Assembly (NCBI GenBank): GCA_022818135.1
Contig: JAFMSR010000006.1
Span: 37,913,477 to 37,977,476, forward strand
Length of the DNA: 64,000 nt
DNA from: Saxidomus purpurata
Lineage: Eukaryota > Mollusca > Bivalvia > Venerida > Veneridae
Direction of reading: 5' to 3'
Below are positions 47,690 through 61,035 of this stretch, in pieces; positions within the stretch are counted from its first letter, which is position 1; every line of letters begins with the position of its first letter. The notes below the pieces were generated by a model that saw only the letters and a list, made by a program, of their open reading frames with translations, had not been told where the DNA came from and did not search any database. A program made the position numbers and the translations under genes.

Positions 47690-50600
47690 ATGCAACTGTT
47701 ACACTGTTTTCCCAAAGGAATATGAATAGTTGACTGTTAATTAATGAATCCAGTCAATGAAAATAGCTTATGTTTTATATGTTAAGACGTCACAATATTT
47801 AAAATGTTATATTACAAGTGATTCACAAGAGTTGTCTGATGCACGGGATTCCAGACCGATTTTTCCAGCATGGGTAAAATCACCGGAAAAATCGATCCTT
47901 CATATAAAAATCTACGACACGTTGGACATGACATTCTTAGTGAGGCGGATGCACTGACGACAAGGCAACATCAATCAATCAATATCGATAACATTTTGAT
48001 ACTAAAAACAATATATGTATGTTCACTAATTTTCTATGATAATAACAATTGTTTACAAATAATGAGCTTTAGTTTAAGAGCTTTGAAATCAGTTTCATTG
48101 ACTTTTCAACTTTTAACAAAATCGAACCAAAAAATAAATTTTTGATATCCACAGAGTTTCACATTTCAAAGTTAAAAAATAAAACTTACGTTATTAGCTA
48201 AGTTGAAGTCATGGCTTTTGTTTCTCCATTTAAATTGGCTAAGGATTTAGCATGTCCCATAATTTTGCACTTTTCTAAATCTAAGCTGTGTTGTTGCGAG
48301 TACCGTTTCATGGTGTCGTCTGTTAAGCAATTACTTTTTATTTGCCGATTTCTCGTACGTTAATTCCATTCAATTTATATGTAAAAATTGTATTTCATCT
48401 AACCCACAAAGAGCACAAATGACATTTTTTATTAAACTAAAACTATTTGTTTCTGACACATATTTTGCCAATCTATAAACTGCAATTCTATATTACTACG
48501 GGTTCTTCTCACACTTCTGCTGATGCGCGGTATTAATGAATATCGATCGTATTATAATGTGAGGGGGCAATTACACGCTATTGTATAAGCGGTATTTTGA
48601 TCTAGCATTCCTTTGTTTTATAAACTTCTTTTGGACAGATTGTTTAAACCCATTTACAGATGTTTAATCATGTTTTATTCTTTTAAAATAATTAAATAGT
48701 TTTAAAGTTTAGATATTTAGATTGTTATATGGTAAAACTTAGGTCCTATACGTATGATAATGATACTGGGCCGATGCCAAGCTACTACTACAATTAAATT
48801 GACAAGGTTTTAGCTTTTAAAAAAGCTATAAAACGGCACAATGTGTACTGTTACATGTATATAAATGAAGCAAGACCGAGTTTTGTCTCATATTGAGCAG
48901 TGCCCCCAATTACTATATGCAATTTCAAAGAATCCTCGACATGTGAATGAAGTAAACAACACATATCTGCTAGTTGACATGCAAGAATACCCACACTCAC
49001 TTTCGTTTCAACTGACACTTCAGATTTAGTCATACAGACCAATAATATGGATTTAACTGCAGTGAATTATTTTAACGATTAAACAAAAGGAACATATTGC
49101 ATGAACATGGCTTTTAGAAATATGGACAATATTTTCAAGAGTAGACCTCGGAGGAAACGAGTTACAGGACTCCTACCATTATGAATTAAAACAAAGTAGT
49201 CAATGACGCGAAAAGGAACTATAAGCTATTTTTACTATGTAAAGCAAATGCGAAATAAAGTTTGCATGTTAAAAATATGTGGTGTTTTTTTTTCAGTTAT
49301 CGGTCAACAAACGCTCGAACAACCTTCACACAATTCAGTCGGGGCTTCGTCTCCCAGACCCATGACAGCCCGATTTAACTGGATTCGATCTTATTCTCTC
49401 TTGCCCTAGAACTTTATCATTGTGGATAATATTTTCCATTATGTAAAACTTACTGTATCACATTTCCGATATGAAAATTGGAGAATTCTTTCCAACCTCT
49501 ATCCTGCAATTATCGCCCTAATGTAGGTGGATCGGAACGGAATGATACTGATTTTTTTACGCATAGACCCGGTTGTTAGATTCAGTGTTTGAGTGTGTGG
49601 TATTAAATTCATCTTATTTTACATTTTTACATGAAACGGAAATAAATGTTTTAGCAACAATAGCTTATATTGAATACAAATAACACGCTTTCTCCTGCAT
49701 TGATAAGAGTTGACAACTGAAAGAACAAAGTATAATAGCTAAATGCATGTATTCACGATTTGGAAGGAAGCGTTTCCATACCTGATATTATTTTTTGTAG
49801 AAACTAATTTTCTGTATCTCAAAACTTAAATCAAGTTTACTACATGTATACATGTACTCGCAATGCATTCCTTCTGTTATTGTTCGGAATCACGCGCCAC
49901 TGTTTATTACGTAAAGAGATTTTCTAACCTATGCGTAGGCGATATAGGTTTAAGCCCTTTATGGTAGATCGAAAATGGTTTGTGCTCCCATCCAACATTC
50001 TGTCCATGTACGGTATTAAAAGTTTGTCTTCGTTGAAATACCTACGACGATTATAAGTGTGTTTTCAAAAGTAAAATGTTTATTTTCAAATACCACATGA
50101 AATCATAGATTTATAGGTCAAAACAAACCATAATCTTTTCAAATAACTTAACAGATCAGGATAAAAAAACACACATGTAATATAATCAAACCCGTGTGAA
50201 AGACCATCTCCGAATAAATAAAGACCAGAAGGGAGTTCACGGTGCACTATTCATCTTGAGTAGAAACACCTGGGAATAAAGACCACCTGCAAACAAAGAA
50301 CTTATTTGTAGCCTCCCAACAGTGGTTTCCAACACGCTATTGACATTCCCTTTGTTGATAAACAGAGAAATAACTTTTATTCCTCCTAAATTTCCTGTGT
50401 CAAAATTGCACTGAACATGGTCAAATCCTTTGTCGGTTTATTGAAAAAGATGTTTGGAATCGTTCATAAAATTATACCGGTACTCATGCAGTAACCAACA
50501 CACCGCATTGAGCAACCCTAAAAAGATGCATGTCATCTATAGAAAAGCAGTTTGTTGATGAACGCGTTATCGTCGTTACCTTAGCTATATGTGAAAAATA

Positions 50601-52175
50601 CTGTTTTCGCAAGGAGTATTACATGAACTTCATACGATATCATGTTCTGTAAGTCGTATCATATTTCCTCTTTAATTTACGTAAATTAATAGGGGATGCA
50701 TTTATGCACGCTTGTCTTATGTTCGGCATTTTTGGGGGTATGTCATGGGACTTCTGAGGTCTACGCTAATCTTGAGTATGGATTCTCCTACCTTCCCCTC
50801 CCACGACGGAGTAAGGTTGGGTAGCCCGTTCCCAGCATTAACCTGATTTTGACATTTTTCTATGTTTAAAATGGCAGCGATGCTTTTATTGCAAACCGGT
50901 TATGCTTTCGGTATTGAATACATGTAATGTTATTTATGCTATTAATGCATTTTTGATTAATTGGTGATAGCTAATATTGAACCAAAGTACATGTACATTT
51001 ATGTTTAGTATTTGCTAAACACAAAACGACAACTGGCTGACGGTCCTCATTCCTTATAAAAGGTGTGTTTTATTAATCCATCATGAATAATCTATGAATG
51101 GATCGTATGTGAAAGGGTTTTCTGATTGACATATATGTAAAGTTTAAATGGTTGGTTTTTTTTAGAATCAGAGTTCAGCTCTTTGAAAGTATGGCATAGA
51201 GTCATGCGGTTTAGGAAAAAATATGTTAGCGAAAATATAGTTTGCGAAGGATGTATGCTCGTTTGAGGGAACCGAATTAGAACATAAGGCTTATGGGAAA
51301 ATTACACATTTGTGACTAAGACCGTTCAGAATTTAAATGATAATGTTTCTGCTCAAAATATTTATGTAAACTGAACATCATGAATAAAATGTGTCTTTGC
51401 AATGCATGGCCCATTAAAATATGAATAAATTGTTTGATGAATTGTATTTCCTTTGAGAAGTTCAAAAGTAAGCAAAATACAATCTCGATATTCATTGACA
51501 AATTTTAGTTTCTAACAGACTGAGTACGTATGTATCAGCTATACAGCAGTGATAAATTAAGGATGCAAATTGGATTACCGATAAATGCAGGAAGCTGCAG
51601 CAGAGTTCTTAATTAAAGAAAGCATGCAGATGGTTAAATATTAATTTCTAGAGTAAATAGAAAATATTACCTGCAATTTGTCAAATGTATTTCTATGGTG
51701 GATTCTAAATTCATGTCCGCCGCCGTGGTGACTGTGGATGCGCGTTCGCTTTGAGCAGGATCAGAGGGTCACTGGTGCGGTCCACACCAGTGCCCAAGTA
51801 GCAGTAGTGTCCATAGGCAAGACACTGACAATCAATTCCATATCAATTGCCTCTCTTCCTTTCTGTCTACAAGGTTAATTCCATCTGGAGTGAGTCTCGA
51901 GAGCAATTTATACAAGTTGTAAGAACTTGTTTCGCATCGAGAGTAAATACATTAGTATAGATAAAATAATCATGCTCGGGGTTAAGTATTGCAAGTGGGT
52001 AGAGTTGAATTTCTCGGTAAATTGCTTGGGTCAAAGTGACACCTGGTCGGATAGTTTTGAATATAAGGTCTACTATATATTCTTGAAGCTTTTTCGGATC
52101 AAAGGTCTAGTGGAAACTTGCTGAAGCTGCAATCCAAGGATCGCCGGTACGATCACCGGCTCCATCACTAACACA
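47690..52175 (+). repeat. Large direct duplication, copy 2
   Basis: Collinear with 7985-14500. It lacks the two segments seen only in copy 1 and has an extra segment of about 320 bp at 51160-51480. Its left edge abuts the end of the foldback element, and its right edge lies in a truncated SINE. Both copies carry SINE family 2 and the 8085-type repeat. Confidence 0.85.
51714..51965 (+). mobile_element. tRNA-derived SINE, family 2, copy in duplication copy 2
   Basis: 'gccgccgtggtgactgtgga' head, 'cataggcaagacactgacaa' body and AGAGTAAATACATTAGTATAG tail match 14040-14290. The B-box region has diverged (GTGCGGTCCACAC). Confidence 0.7.
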
Positions 52176-55137
52176 GTAACTTTTCCCATGAACAGGTGTG
52201 AACGAAAACAACTGGGCAGAGGAAGCTAAATTTCTTGTGGACACATGATTTTTATTCTGGACTTTTTCACCTAGTTTTATCTCCATTTGCATTTATTCAG
52301 ATGTGTTTTTTTATTTTACATTTGAGCATAGCTATACCTCTTTGCATACAGGAAGCAGAGTGGGCAAATCCTTGGTCCAGTGGCATCGTTCCCAACTTGT
52401 AATTCAGGGGGCACATATTCAAGCCATCGATCTCTCTGTAACTTAACCAATGGCTTTTTAGATGAGACCTCTGATCGTTGCCTTAATTCCAAACAGACGT
52501 AAGTCATTTTTTGGCAGATTTGAGTGTTTGGTATCAAAATGTTCGTCACTTCGAACTATATACGATTATTATACTTGTTGCCTTGTAGAACTATTTTAAA
52601 TAAGGTAAACTTCAGTTCCACAAAGACGTAAGTTGTATTTTGTAGTTTAATATTATTTCTACAACGCCGTAATAGATGAACCAATCAAATTCGAGTACAC
52701 GAGACAAGCATGGTGGTAAACATGCCAAGAACAGTATTTTGTCAAGAAGAAAATGATATTTTTTGTAAGAATATTTACAAATATGTAAATTGGTATGTTT
52801 TATTTGTTTTCTTTTTATTAGTTAAATGAATAGGAACTTGAAACAGTAATTATTTTGTCTGTGTATTTTGACATTGTTTCATTCAATGCATGTTTTGTAA
52901 TAGATGTACATTTCGGATAAAATTATACTTAAATTCAATTTCCAATTGTTTTATTTTTCTTTGTAGGTAGATGCATTTATCGAAAGACTTTTACGATGAA
53001 AGTCAAAATTCAATTCTATCTAACCCATTTGCTAGTAAAAGATAATTAGGGCCTCTTGTTTGAAAATTTAATGCGCTATTAGTATTGCAGTGACTGTCCA
53101 TCTAGACAATATCGCCATGTCTTGTGTCATAAAGTAAGATACAGACTGTAATTGTAGTCGGGTGGTTAAATCACTGATCTCAATAGTTTTTAACTCTGAT
53201 GCTTTTACTAACACTTGCATAAAAATCTCTAAAAATGTTTCAAGTTAGTTATCAGTCATAACACTTAACTATTCTCATTTTATGTATTTCAGTAATACAT
53301 TGACGGATCTTATAAACGGTCTACTAGTTGTAATATTCTGGTTTATAAAGATTTAAGACCTTTTTATAAAAGTAAACAGAGTTTGCAGACGATTTAGTAG
53401 AATAATCAACTGTTATTTATTCCTATGGAATGAGGTGGACTTCGATAAGTTCGAATATCCAGTCCAAGTTTCAAAATAAAACTTAGAATCAATTTTATCT
53501 CACTCGACCAAGCTAGAAAAACTTCTTTTGCCATGTACCTCATTCAGTTGTAACATTCCAGAGATAGACTGGGTATTTACCAAAGCCAACTTCAAATCTT
53601 TAATTTGGCTTGACCTCACGGATGCAACCATTTCTTCTTTGTGTATTTTTTAATAGAACACAGAATTTGACGTATATGAATTTACCAGCATGTAAACATT
53701 AAACTGTATTTGATGCATCTGAGGTTTATCTGCATTTAGACCAGTGTAAAGGTATATTACAGAGTACAGTTGGGCACATTGTGTACTTTCATATTTCTTT
53801 GCATTAAAGTGTGCTAGATTTCAACGTTTTTAGTGTTAGTTGGATATCATTAACGCAGTTATTTCATAAGTTCATGTTGAGCTGTTTAGCTATTTTCTGT
53901 GGCTTTTTTCATATTTCTGGACTCGGTCAGAGTTAAGGCATTGAAGAGTAAACTTTTCAGATAATTTTTACTGTATTATACTATGCTGTTTTAACAGTTC
54001 CTGTTTAGATACTGCTATTCAGACAGAGCTAGGGCAATATAGAATAAACTGAGATAATTTTCACTGTATTTTATCATAATATTTTAAAAGTTAATGTTTG
54101 ACAGATTTCTGCTTGTGTTAGAAATTCAGATAAAGCAACTTTTTTCAATAAATAAAACATAATTTTCAATACTTAGTTTAGTTTATTCCATTTATACATG
54201 CATGGTGGCTTCTTGAATGCGTACAGACGTACGTCTAATTTTAACATATTATATTATTTCCAAAGTTACGTATGACGTCAAAGTGACATTTTGGAATTAT
54301 CAGTTATGCACAAATATACTTTTTGTTTTAATTCTCTAAAGTAAAAAGTAATTTTAAAATAGTCATGAAAATTTTCAAAAAAAGCAGATCAACATAATCA
54401 AAAGCTACAGTAAATATTTCGAAAACAAATCACTTTTTCCCAAAAAATATATTTACACACGGATCTTTAAATTCAATTTTCTCAAAACAGTCAAAATGCC
54501 AAATGCGTCAGTGTAGAAATAACGCGACGCTATCTGTATAAGTATAAAAAAAAACGTGGCATGTCAATAAAAGTAAAGTACTTGAGTCTGTATACAAGAT
54601 TTTTTACATCTGATTTGAGAATTGAAACCATGACAAGCCTGAATTCCACTGCAAGCTTTTACACATACATATAAAAGAAACTGACCTGCAATTATTTTAA
54701 AAGATAAATATCGCTTGTTCTGTACGAAATACATAGAAAACATGTTAAACTTTATGAAATTATTTAAATATCTGGCCTTTGCTCTCTTAGCGCATAATTG
54801 AGCAAGCTAGTTGTTTGAGGACTACCGTACAATGTAACACACTAACATGTCGAAGCTCTTAGCCTGGTCAGAGTTATTCTGTTTGCCATGACAACCAGAA
54901 ATTTGCTTGGAATGATATTCTTTGAAAGTCTAGGATAGAAGATTATCTCAAAAACGAACAAATATCATGACACTTTTATATGTTATGCTTTTACTCCAGC
55001 AAACGTGTTAAACTGTCAAATGCTAATCTTACAAGATAGCTGTCAGATTTTGCTTTATTCTTATTCCTGCTAAATCTTTAAAGGTCTATATATTTTAACA
55101 TGTGCCGATTTGCATTCATAGAAAGGTATTTTCAATA
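52176..55137. other. AT-rich non-coding stretch
   Basis: No gene or repeat that I can define. 52360-52430 ('tggtccagtggcatcgttcc') faintly resembles a SINE head but lacks a clear B-box. Confidence 0.5.
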
Positions 55138-56390
55138 AAAAACAAGAGCTGTCCCTCATAAGTGACGAATGCCCCCGAAAGAGGTGCCTCACAGTCTGTG
55201 TCCTCTCCATGTGCTCAATAAATGTGCTATGTAATTTTAAAATCCTTCCATGCATGAGAGAATAACCATGCATACAGTATTCCATTACTTTAAACACTAA
55301 GTGTGACCTTGACCTTTGAGGTAGGGACTTGGGTCTTGCACGCGACACATCCGCTTGATGTGCTAGACATTTGTGCCAAGTTATTTTATAATCCTTCAAA
55401 GCATGATAAAGTTACAGTCCGGACACAAATTTATGCATATATACAGGATTCCATTACCTATAAACTCTAAGTGTGACCTTGACCTTTGCGGTAGGGATAT
55501 GAGTCTTGCATGCGACACGTCGTCTTGATGTGCCAGACATTTGTGTCAAATTATTTTAAAATCCTTCAATGCATGACAAAGTTACAGTCCGGACACGAAT
55601 GTGTGCATATATGCATATATAGAGGAATCCATTACCTTCAAACTCTAAGTATGACCTTGACCTTTGAGCTAAGGACGTGGGTCTTGCACGCGACACGTTG
55701 TCTTGATGTGCTAGACATTTGTGCCAAGTTATTTTAAAATCCTTCAATGCATGACAAAGTTACAGTCCGGACACGAATGTGTGCATATATGCATATATAA
55801 AGGAATCCATTACCTTCAAACTCTAAGTATGACCTTGACATTTGAGGTAGGGACGTGTGTCTTGCACGCGACACGTCGTCTTGATGTGCTAGACATTTGT
55901 GCCAAGTTATTTTAAAATCCTTCAATGGATGACAAAGTTACAGTCCGGACACGAATGTGTGCATATATGCATATATAGAGGAGTCCATTACCTTCAAACT
56001 CTTAGTATGACCTTGACATTTGAGGTAGGGACGTGTGTCTTGCACGCGACACGTCGTCTTGATGTGCTAGACATTTGTGCCAAGTTATTTTAAAATCCTT
56101 CAATGCATGACAAAGTTACAGTCCGGACACGAATGTGTGCATATATAGAGGAATCCATAACCTTCATACTCCAAGTGTGACCTTGACCTTTGAGATAGGG
56201 ATGTGGGTCTTGCACGCGACACGTCGTCTTGATGTGCTAGACATGTGTGCCAAGTTATATTGAAATCCTTCAATGCATGATAGAGTTACAGTCCGGACAT
56301 GAATTTGTAAGTGGGGACGCACAGACGGACGGACGGACAGACGGACGGTGCGATTTCAATATGCCTACATTCGGGGGCATAAAAATATTT
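55138..56390 (+). mobile_element. Modular repeat, type G, with 178-bp tandem units
   Basis: The left end has GAATGCCCCCGAAAG and the right end ATTCGGGGGCATA, an inverted pair. Between them about six units repeat; 'atccttcaatgcatgacaaa' or a close variant falls at 55561, 55739, 55917 and 56095, an exact 178-base period. Each unit has 'gtgaccttgacctttgaggt' and CACGCGACACGTCGTCTTGA. The tail is 'gacggacggacggacagacg'. The open frames here on both strands repeat with the unit and are not genes. Confidence 0.85.
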
Positions 56391-56706
56391 AAAATAGCAT
56401 CATCATTTTTAACAAAACTTACAACTATTGAAATCAAAGCACTGAAAGTACTGGTAAAGCGATGACCTTAAAAAACAGTAGAGGTAGTAAACGCACATAC
56501 AACAATGCTCTGGGTTTCTAAAGCACAGTAGCTTGTCATTTTGTAAAAGTATAGCATAATGTCTCTTGATTTTTCTTCTATGGGATCAAGCCGACCCTTA
56601 TTCTCTATTCGTTTTAATGAAAATACTGTTTGAAGGTAGGACATACTGTAAGCAGTTATGGGTTCATATAACAAAAACAAAACAGAGCTATTACTGAAGT
56701 ATACGT

Positions 56707-56880
56707 CCTTGGTCCAGTGCTTAGAGTTGATGACTTGAATCTACTGTAGCCTCTCACAGATTGATTGTCATGGGTTCGAGCTCTGCTACAAATCATGTCT
56801 CTTTATGTGAGAAAGTTGGCAGTTTCTTACGGAATATAGGAGTCTAGTAATGGTTCTTCCCAACAACGATGGTTCGGTAA
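56707..56880 (+). mobile_element. SINE-like tRNA-headed element
   Basis: 'tggtccagtgcttagagttg' followed by B-box-like GGGTTCGAGCTCTG at about 56772, then 'aatggttcttcccaacaacg'. The A-box is weak. Probably a decayed SINE; it lies between two modular repeats. Confidence 0.45.
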
Positions 56881-56919
56881 ACTGTTAAAATGACCAAAAT
56901 ATGGTGCACCGGGCTTTAA

Positions 56920-57965
56920 ATTCCTCCAACAAGTTATCACTGAATATAGTCCTATGACCTTTGACCCTAAATTGGGACCTTGATCTTAAGCTGACACAGT
57001 TGGAACATATGTGTTACCTGTCACATTAATACTCTGACAATTTGACCTAAATTTAATGTATATCTTACTAAGGGTTAAGGAGGTGAAGTCTAACAAGTTT
57101 TGACCCCCAAATTTGACCTTGATCATTTCGACCCAAATTTCAAGAAAATATTTCAAGGGATTTAAGTAATATAGTCTCATGACCTTTGACCCTTAAGTGT
57201 GACCTCGATCTTGAGGTGCAGAGTCTTGGTAAGATGAACATTCATATTAAGTTTCATTATAATCCTTAAATGGGGTTAAAACGATATGAAGCAGACACTG
57301 AAAATAAATCACCCCAAAGTGTGACCTTGAGCTGATAGGGTTGAACCATGTGTTCTGCATGTCATCTTAATGAGTTAAACATTTGACCAACAATCCTTGA
57401 AAATCCTTCAAGGGATATAAAAGATTGAGTGGACACAAATAAACCATTTACCCTTAAGTGTGACCTTGACCTTGTCCTAACGGGCTTGGGACATGGGTTT
57501 TACACGCGACCTTGATAATATGAACATTTGACTAAACTTTCATGGAAATCCTTCAAATTGAGGGGTCACTTAAACCAATGACCTCTAAGTGTTACCTTGA
57601 CATTGAGTTAATGGGGTTGGAACACATGTTTGCATGTCATCTTGATAAGATGAACATTTGACCCAAGTTTCATTACATCCTTCAAGGGGTTCAAGAGATA
57701 CCGAGCGCACATGAAAAGCCTATGACCCCTACTAAAAGTGACCGTGAGCCGACAGACTTGGAATATGGATTCTCTACGAAGTCTTGATAAAATGAGCATT
57801 TGACCCAAATTTCAAGAATATCCTTCAAGGGGTTCAGGGCATTATGGAGCGGACACAAAATCAACGGCCCAACTGACTGATCAACATTCGAACTGACAGA
57901 CCAATCGACTGACCGACCAGTTGACTCCTATATACCCCTTCCCCCAAAACTTTTTCTGCAGTTTA
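56920..57965 (+). mobile_element. Modular repeat, type H
   Basis: About six diverged units of roughly 150-170 bp with 'ctatgacctttgacccttaa', 'catgtcatcttgataagatg' and 'atccttcaaggggttcaaga'. The end has 'accaatcgactgaccgacca' and 'tatatacccctt', the counterpart of the 'gacggacgg' tail in other types. Confidence 0.65.
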
Positions 57966-58787
57966 CTGACGTTCCCTTGTAATAAATGTACTTGTTCCTG
58001 TCATACAGACTTATAACCTGTACTTACCTAGAACCTGCATGTAACGGGACACCACATTATGCAACACAGTCCTTTAATTTGAGTCATTTAAGCCAGGTAA
58101 GACATGAATAGGAATTAATAAGATCATCTCTCTTTTTAAAGCTGTTTTAAATTAACAGTATATAGAGTGCAGTTGCGACATTGTATGATGAATATTTTAA
58201 TTAACACTTAGTCATTATTAAACCTTCGAAACATTCTAGCATTAAACTAAAGGAACTTGTCAAATTTACAACACAGAACATTGTAAGCTGGCATTACACA
58301 TCAATAGCAGGAATATCATGATGGTCATCTGACTGTGTCTTTTCAGTAAACCTCCCACCCCTCATGCCAAATATAATGTAGTTTATATAAATATATACAT
58401 ATTATGTTGCAAAGCTTCCCAGCCAGAAAAAAAGGCAAGTGTAGATAAAAAGTAAAATCCAATTTTCTTAATTTTTATTTAAAACTTTTGCCAGTCAATT
58501 ATATTGATTTTTTAGATTCTTACCAACGAGCATGTATAATATACGTAATAACACAGTACACGTTTAGGGAAATTTTATGATTTTCAATTTGCCACAGGTT
58601 AATAGTAAGTGGAAATAACATGTTGAAATTGTATTTCTGACAGATATTCAAATAATTAGGTGTTTTAAAACATTAACACATTTTAAGAACTATTGAACAT
58701 GTAATATATCCAAAGGTTTATTAGAAATGGAAAATTCATACATACTGAAGGTACGCTTATAGTCGGTGTGTTGAATTGTATGCAGTA

Positions 58788-59680
58788 CACTGAAAGACTT
58801 TAATAACGCAACACTTTTATATGTTAATATTTTTGGAGCAAAACAAAAAAAAACCATATTTTCAGCATTCTCATTTACTTCCCACACATAAAACCTACTA
58901 TCGGAATGCATTTTAAATGAAATTCACTCAACCGTGAAAACAGTGAGTAGCAATAAGGCAGAAACCACGTTCTGCACGTGCGCATTACGGTTAAGTAATT
59001 TTTAAAAATAAATCGATACAAGTTGGTTCAGTAGGTCCCTGTTGATTAAAAACTCAAAGAAAAAATATTTTTAGGAAGCGTTTTCAGCATTTAAAATGCT
59101 TCACCTTTCAGAAGATAATAGGTAACAAGCCGTTTGCATGTTACGCGCTGGATTATTATAGACTTTCGGCAGAGGTGGAGGCAAATTTCAGTATGAAAAT
59201 GTGAGTCCATATGTCGCCAACATCACATTTCAGCATCTTCACCAAAAGGTAATGGACGGGACGGCCATTAAGTCCGATATGGAACCAATCGAGAATGTAC
59301 AGGCTGAGCTTAAAGGATGTGTACATACAGTCGTCAGCCACCCCCTGTCAACGTCACTGATTTACGTCAGGGCTTGACTGGGGAATGGGCAAATATTCCA
59401 CAACATTATGACTGCTTCTTTAATCAAGTCAATGCATGGCCTTCATTCACGCTAACATTGGCTATACTAACTATTTAATATTTGTGGTTTTAGACTTGGA
59501 GGGCGATGCATTTTGAAGCAATGAAATTGGTGTTTATTATGGTTGGATTTTTGTTAAATTTGGTCAAAACAGTAATTCTAGATTAAATTTCTATGCTAAA
59601 TAAGTTTTCCTTTAATATCATTTAATAGAACATTTTTACAGAGGTTTTTCGAGGTGTTGCGTTATTAAAGTCTTTGAGTG
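58788..59680 (+). mobile_element. Decayed Tc1/mariner-type element
   Basis: Ends CACTGAAAGACTTTAATAAC and, inverted, CACTCAAAGACTTTAATAAC continuing GCAACAC, with TA immediately outside both ends. The 893-bp length is shorter than the usual 1.3 kb. The interior holds a transposase relic at 59177-59377 on the plus strand. Confidence 0.85.
59177..59377 (+). pseudogene. Tc1/mariner transposase C-terminal relic
   Basis: The open frame reads Y-E-N-V-S-P-Y-V-A-N-I-T-F-Q-H-L, then S-D-M-E-P-I-E-N-V-Q-A-E-L-K, ending in TGA. These correspond to the family blocks (H/Q)-D-N-A-x-P-H-V-A and S-P-D-(M/L)-N-P-I-E-N-V-W. The catalytic aspartate of the first block is replaced by E and the tryptophan after N-V by Q, and upstream blocks are missing, so the copy is dead. 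The minus-strand open frame over it is a shadow. Confidence 0.7.
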
Positions 59681-60149
59681 TATTGTAGGCATCAGATATC
59701 TAATGACTTTCGCAAAACTAAAGCTGAAAAAATGTAAAACCCGTCTATGTTTACATGAATACAGTTGTCAAGAATGTTTATTATAGACGTTGAACAGATT
59801 CTATAAAGCTCTAACAGTTGAATGATAAAGAGAGGATCCTGTCACAGGTCTCGTTAAACTGGTTTAAAAGTACAGGGTGTGTGTAAAATCATGGCCGACA
59901 AAAACACGGAGAAACAGAATAAAGCTTCACCGGAGACAGCAACCGTTTCCTATAAAATCGAACTTATGCCACGTGGTTATTTTCCAAAAATTGCAAACTA
60001 GTTTGTAGTTCAAAGTACCGAAAGTCGATAAATACCCGACAATTTACACATTAGACGGTAATCCTTACGAGATTTGACCCCTCCGTGCCTAATTTGGATG
60101 TTAAATGCAACTTTAATGCGGTCAGTTTCCATAGATTGCACATAAATAA

Positions 60150-60330
60150 TCGCCTAATACGAACAAAAGATCGATTATTGGTCGCTAATTACTGGTCGCT
60201 GGTCGCGTTAGACAAAAGTCGCTTAATGCAATAGGAAAACAGTTCAAAATTGCTTGGGGGGATTCAAAAGCGGTCGCTTAAGACAAAGGTCGCTTAATAC
60301 ACGTGGTCACATGGACAAGTTTGACTGTAC
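60150..60330 (-). mobile_element. Fragment with a Tigger-like terminus
   Basis: Repeated GGTCGCTTAAT/GTCGCTTAAGAC text, ending 'ggacaagtttgactgta', which inverted is TACAGTCAAACTTGTCC, a terminus similar to the one at 10495 (TATAGTCAAACCTGTGTT). The partner end was not found. Confidence 0.4.
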
Positions 60331-60534
60331 ATGAAATTAACACTACTTCATAGAAATATCCTGTCTCTTAAATTTGAAAAATACAGTTATAAAAATATTT
60401 CAGCAATACATTTATATGGTCATTATTAATATACAAAATATACATATATATTACGGGCTTGTTAACATGCTAATAAAAACAAATAACATCATAATGGTTA
60501 AATGTGGATACTATCGATATATTTAGGTAATAAC

Positions 60535-61035
60535 ATTTTATTGTCGTTGTCATTGTGATTATACACGTGAATATTGCATAACTAATATAGAGGGGTATTT
60601 CATTGAATTCAGTACTATACTATTATGGCTGATGTATGAACTATTGTTATTTTATTGTGCAATTACAGATGAATATTGCAATAGTAAAGCTGTGGAATAC
60701 TATTCATAATATATGTAAACAAGTTTACAGTTTAATGTCATTTTGATTGTGATTATACACGTGAATATTAACTAAACTGGAGGATACTTCATTGAATATA
60801 TAGTACTATACTGTTATGGCTGATTTATAAAATATTGTTATTTTGATTGTGCTGTTTACGGATAAATATTTCAACACTTAAATCGTGGGGTACTATCCAT
60901 ATATTTATATCATTTTACAGTTTAATGTCATTTGATTGTGATTTAACACGTGAATATTGCAACACTAAAATTGAGGGGTACTTCATTGGATTTAGTACTA
61001 TACTGTTATTGCTGAAGTATGAACTATTGCATAAG
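60535..61035. repeat. Tandem repeat with a unit of about 190 bp
   Basis: Two and a half units; 'cacgtgaatatt' falls at 60564, 60758 and 60947 (spacings 194 and 189), and 'agtactatactgttatggct' variants recur in phase with it. Units have diverged by small indels. AT-rich, no coding. Confidence 0.8.

Noticed and set aside
9558..49409. Similar small frames at 9558-9755 and 49203-49409 (shared Q-T-L-E-Q-P-S-H-N-S-V)
   Set aside because: They occupy equivalent places in the two duplication copies, but the frames shift and end differently, so similarity reflects DNA duplication, not a conserved protein.
55070..56093. Series of 63-109-codon open frames on both strands with near-identical peptides
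   Set aside because: They recur with the 178-bp unit of the type G repeat.
35388..56790. tRNA-like heads with A- and B-box motifs (also at 4924, 14040, 14422, 51714) as tRNA genes
   Set aside because: The B-boxes are good but no complete cloverleaf with paired acceptor stem is seen, and each is followed by a SINE body and an AT-rich tail.
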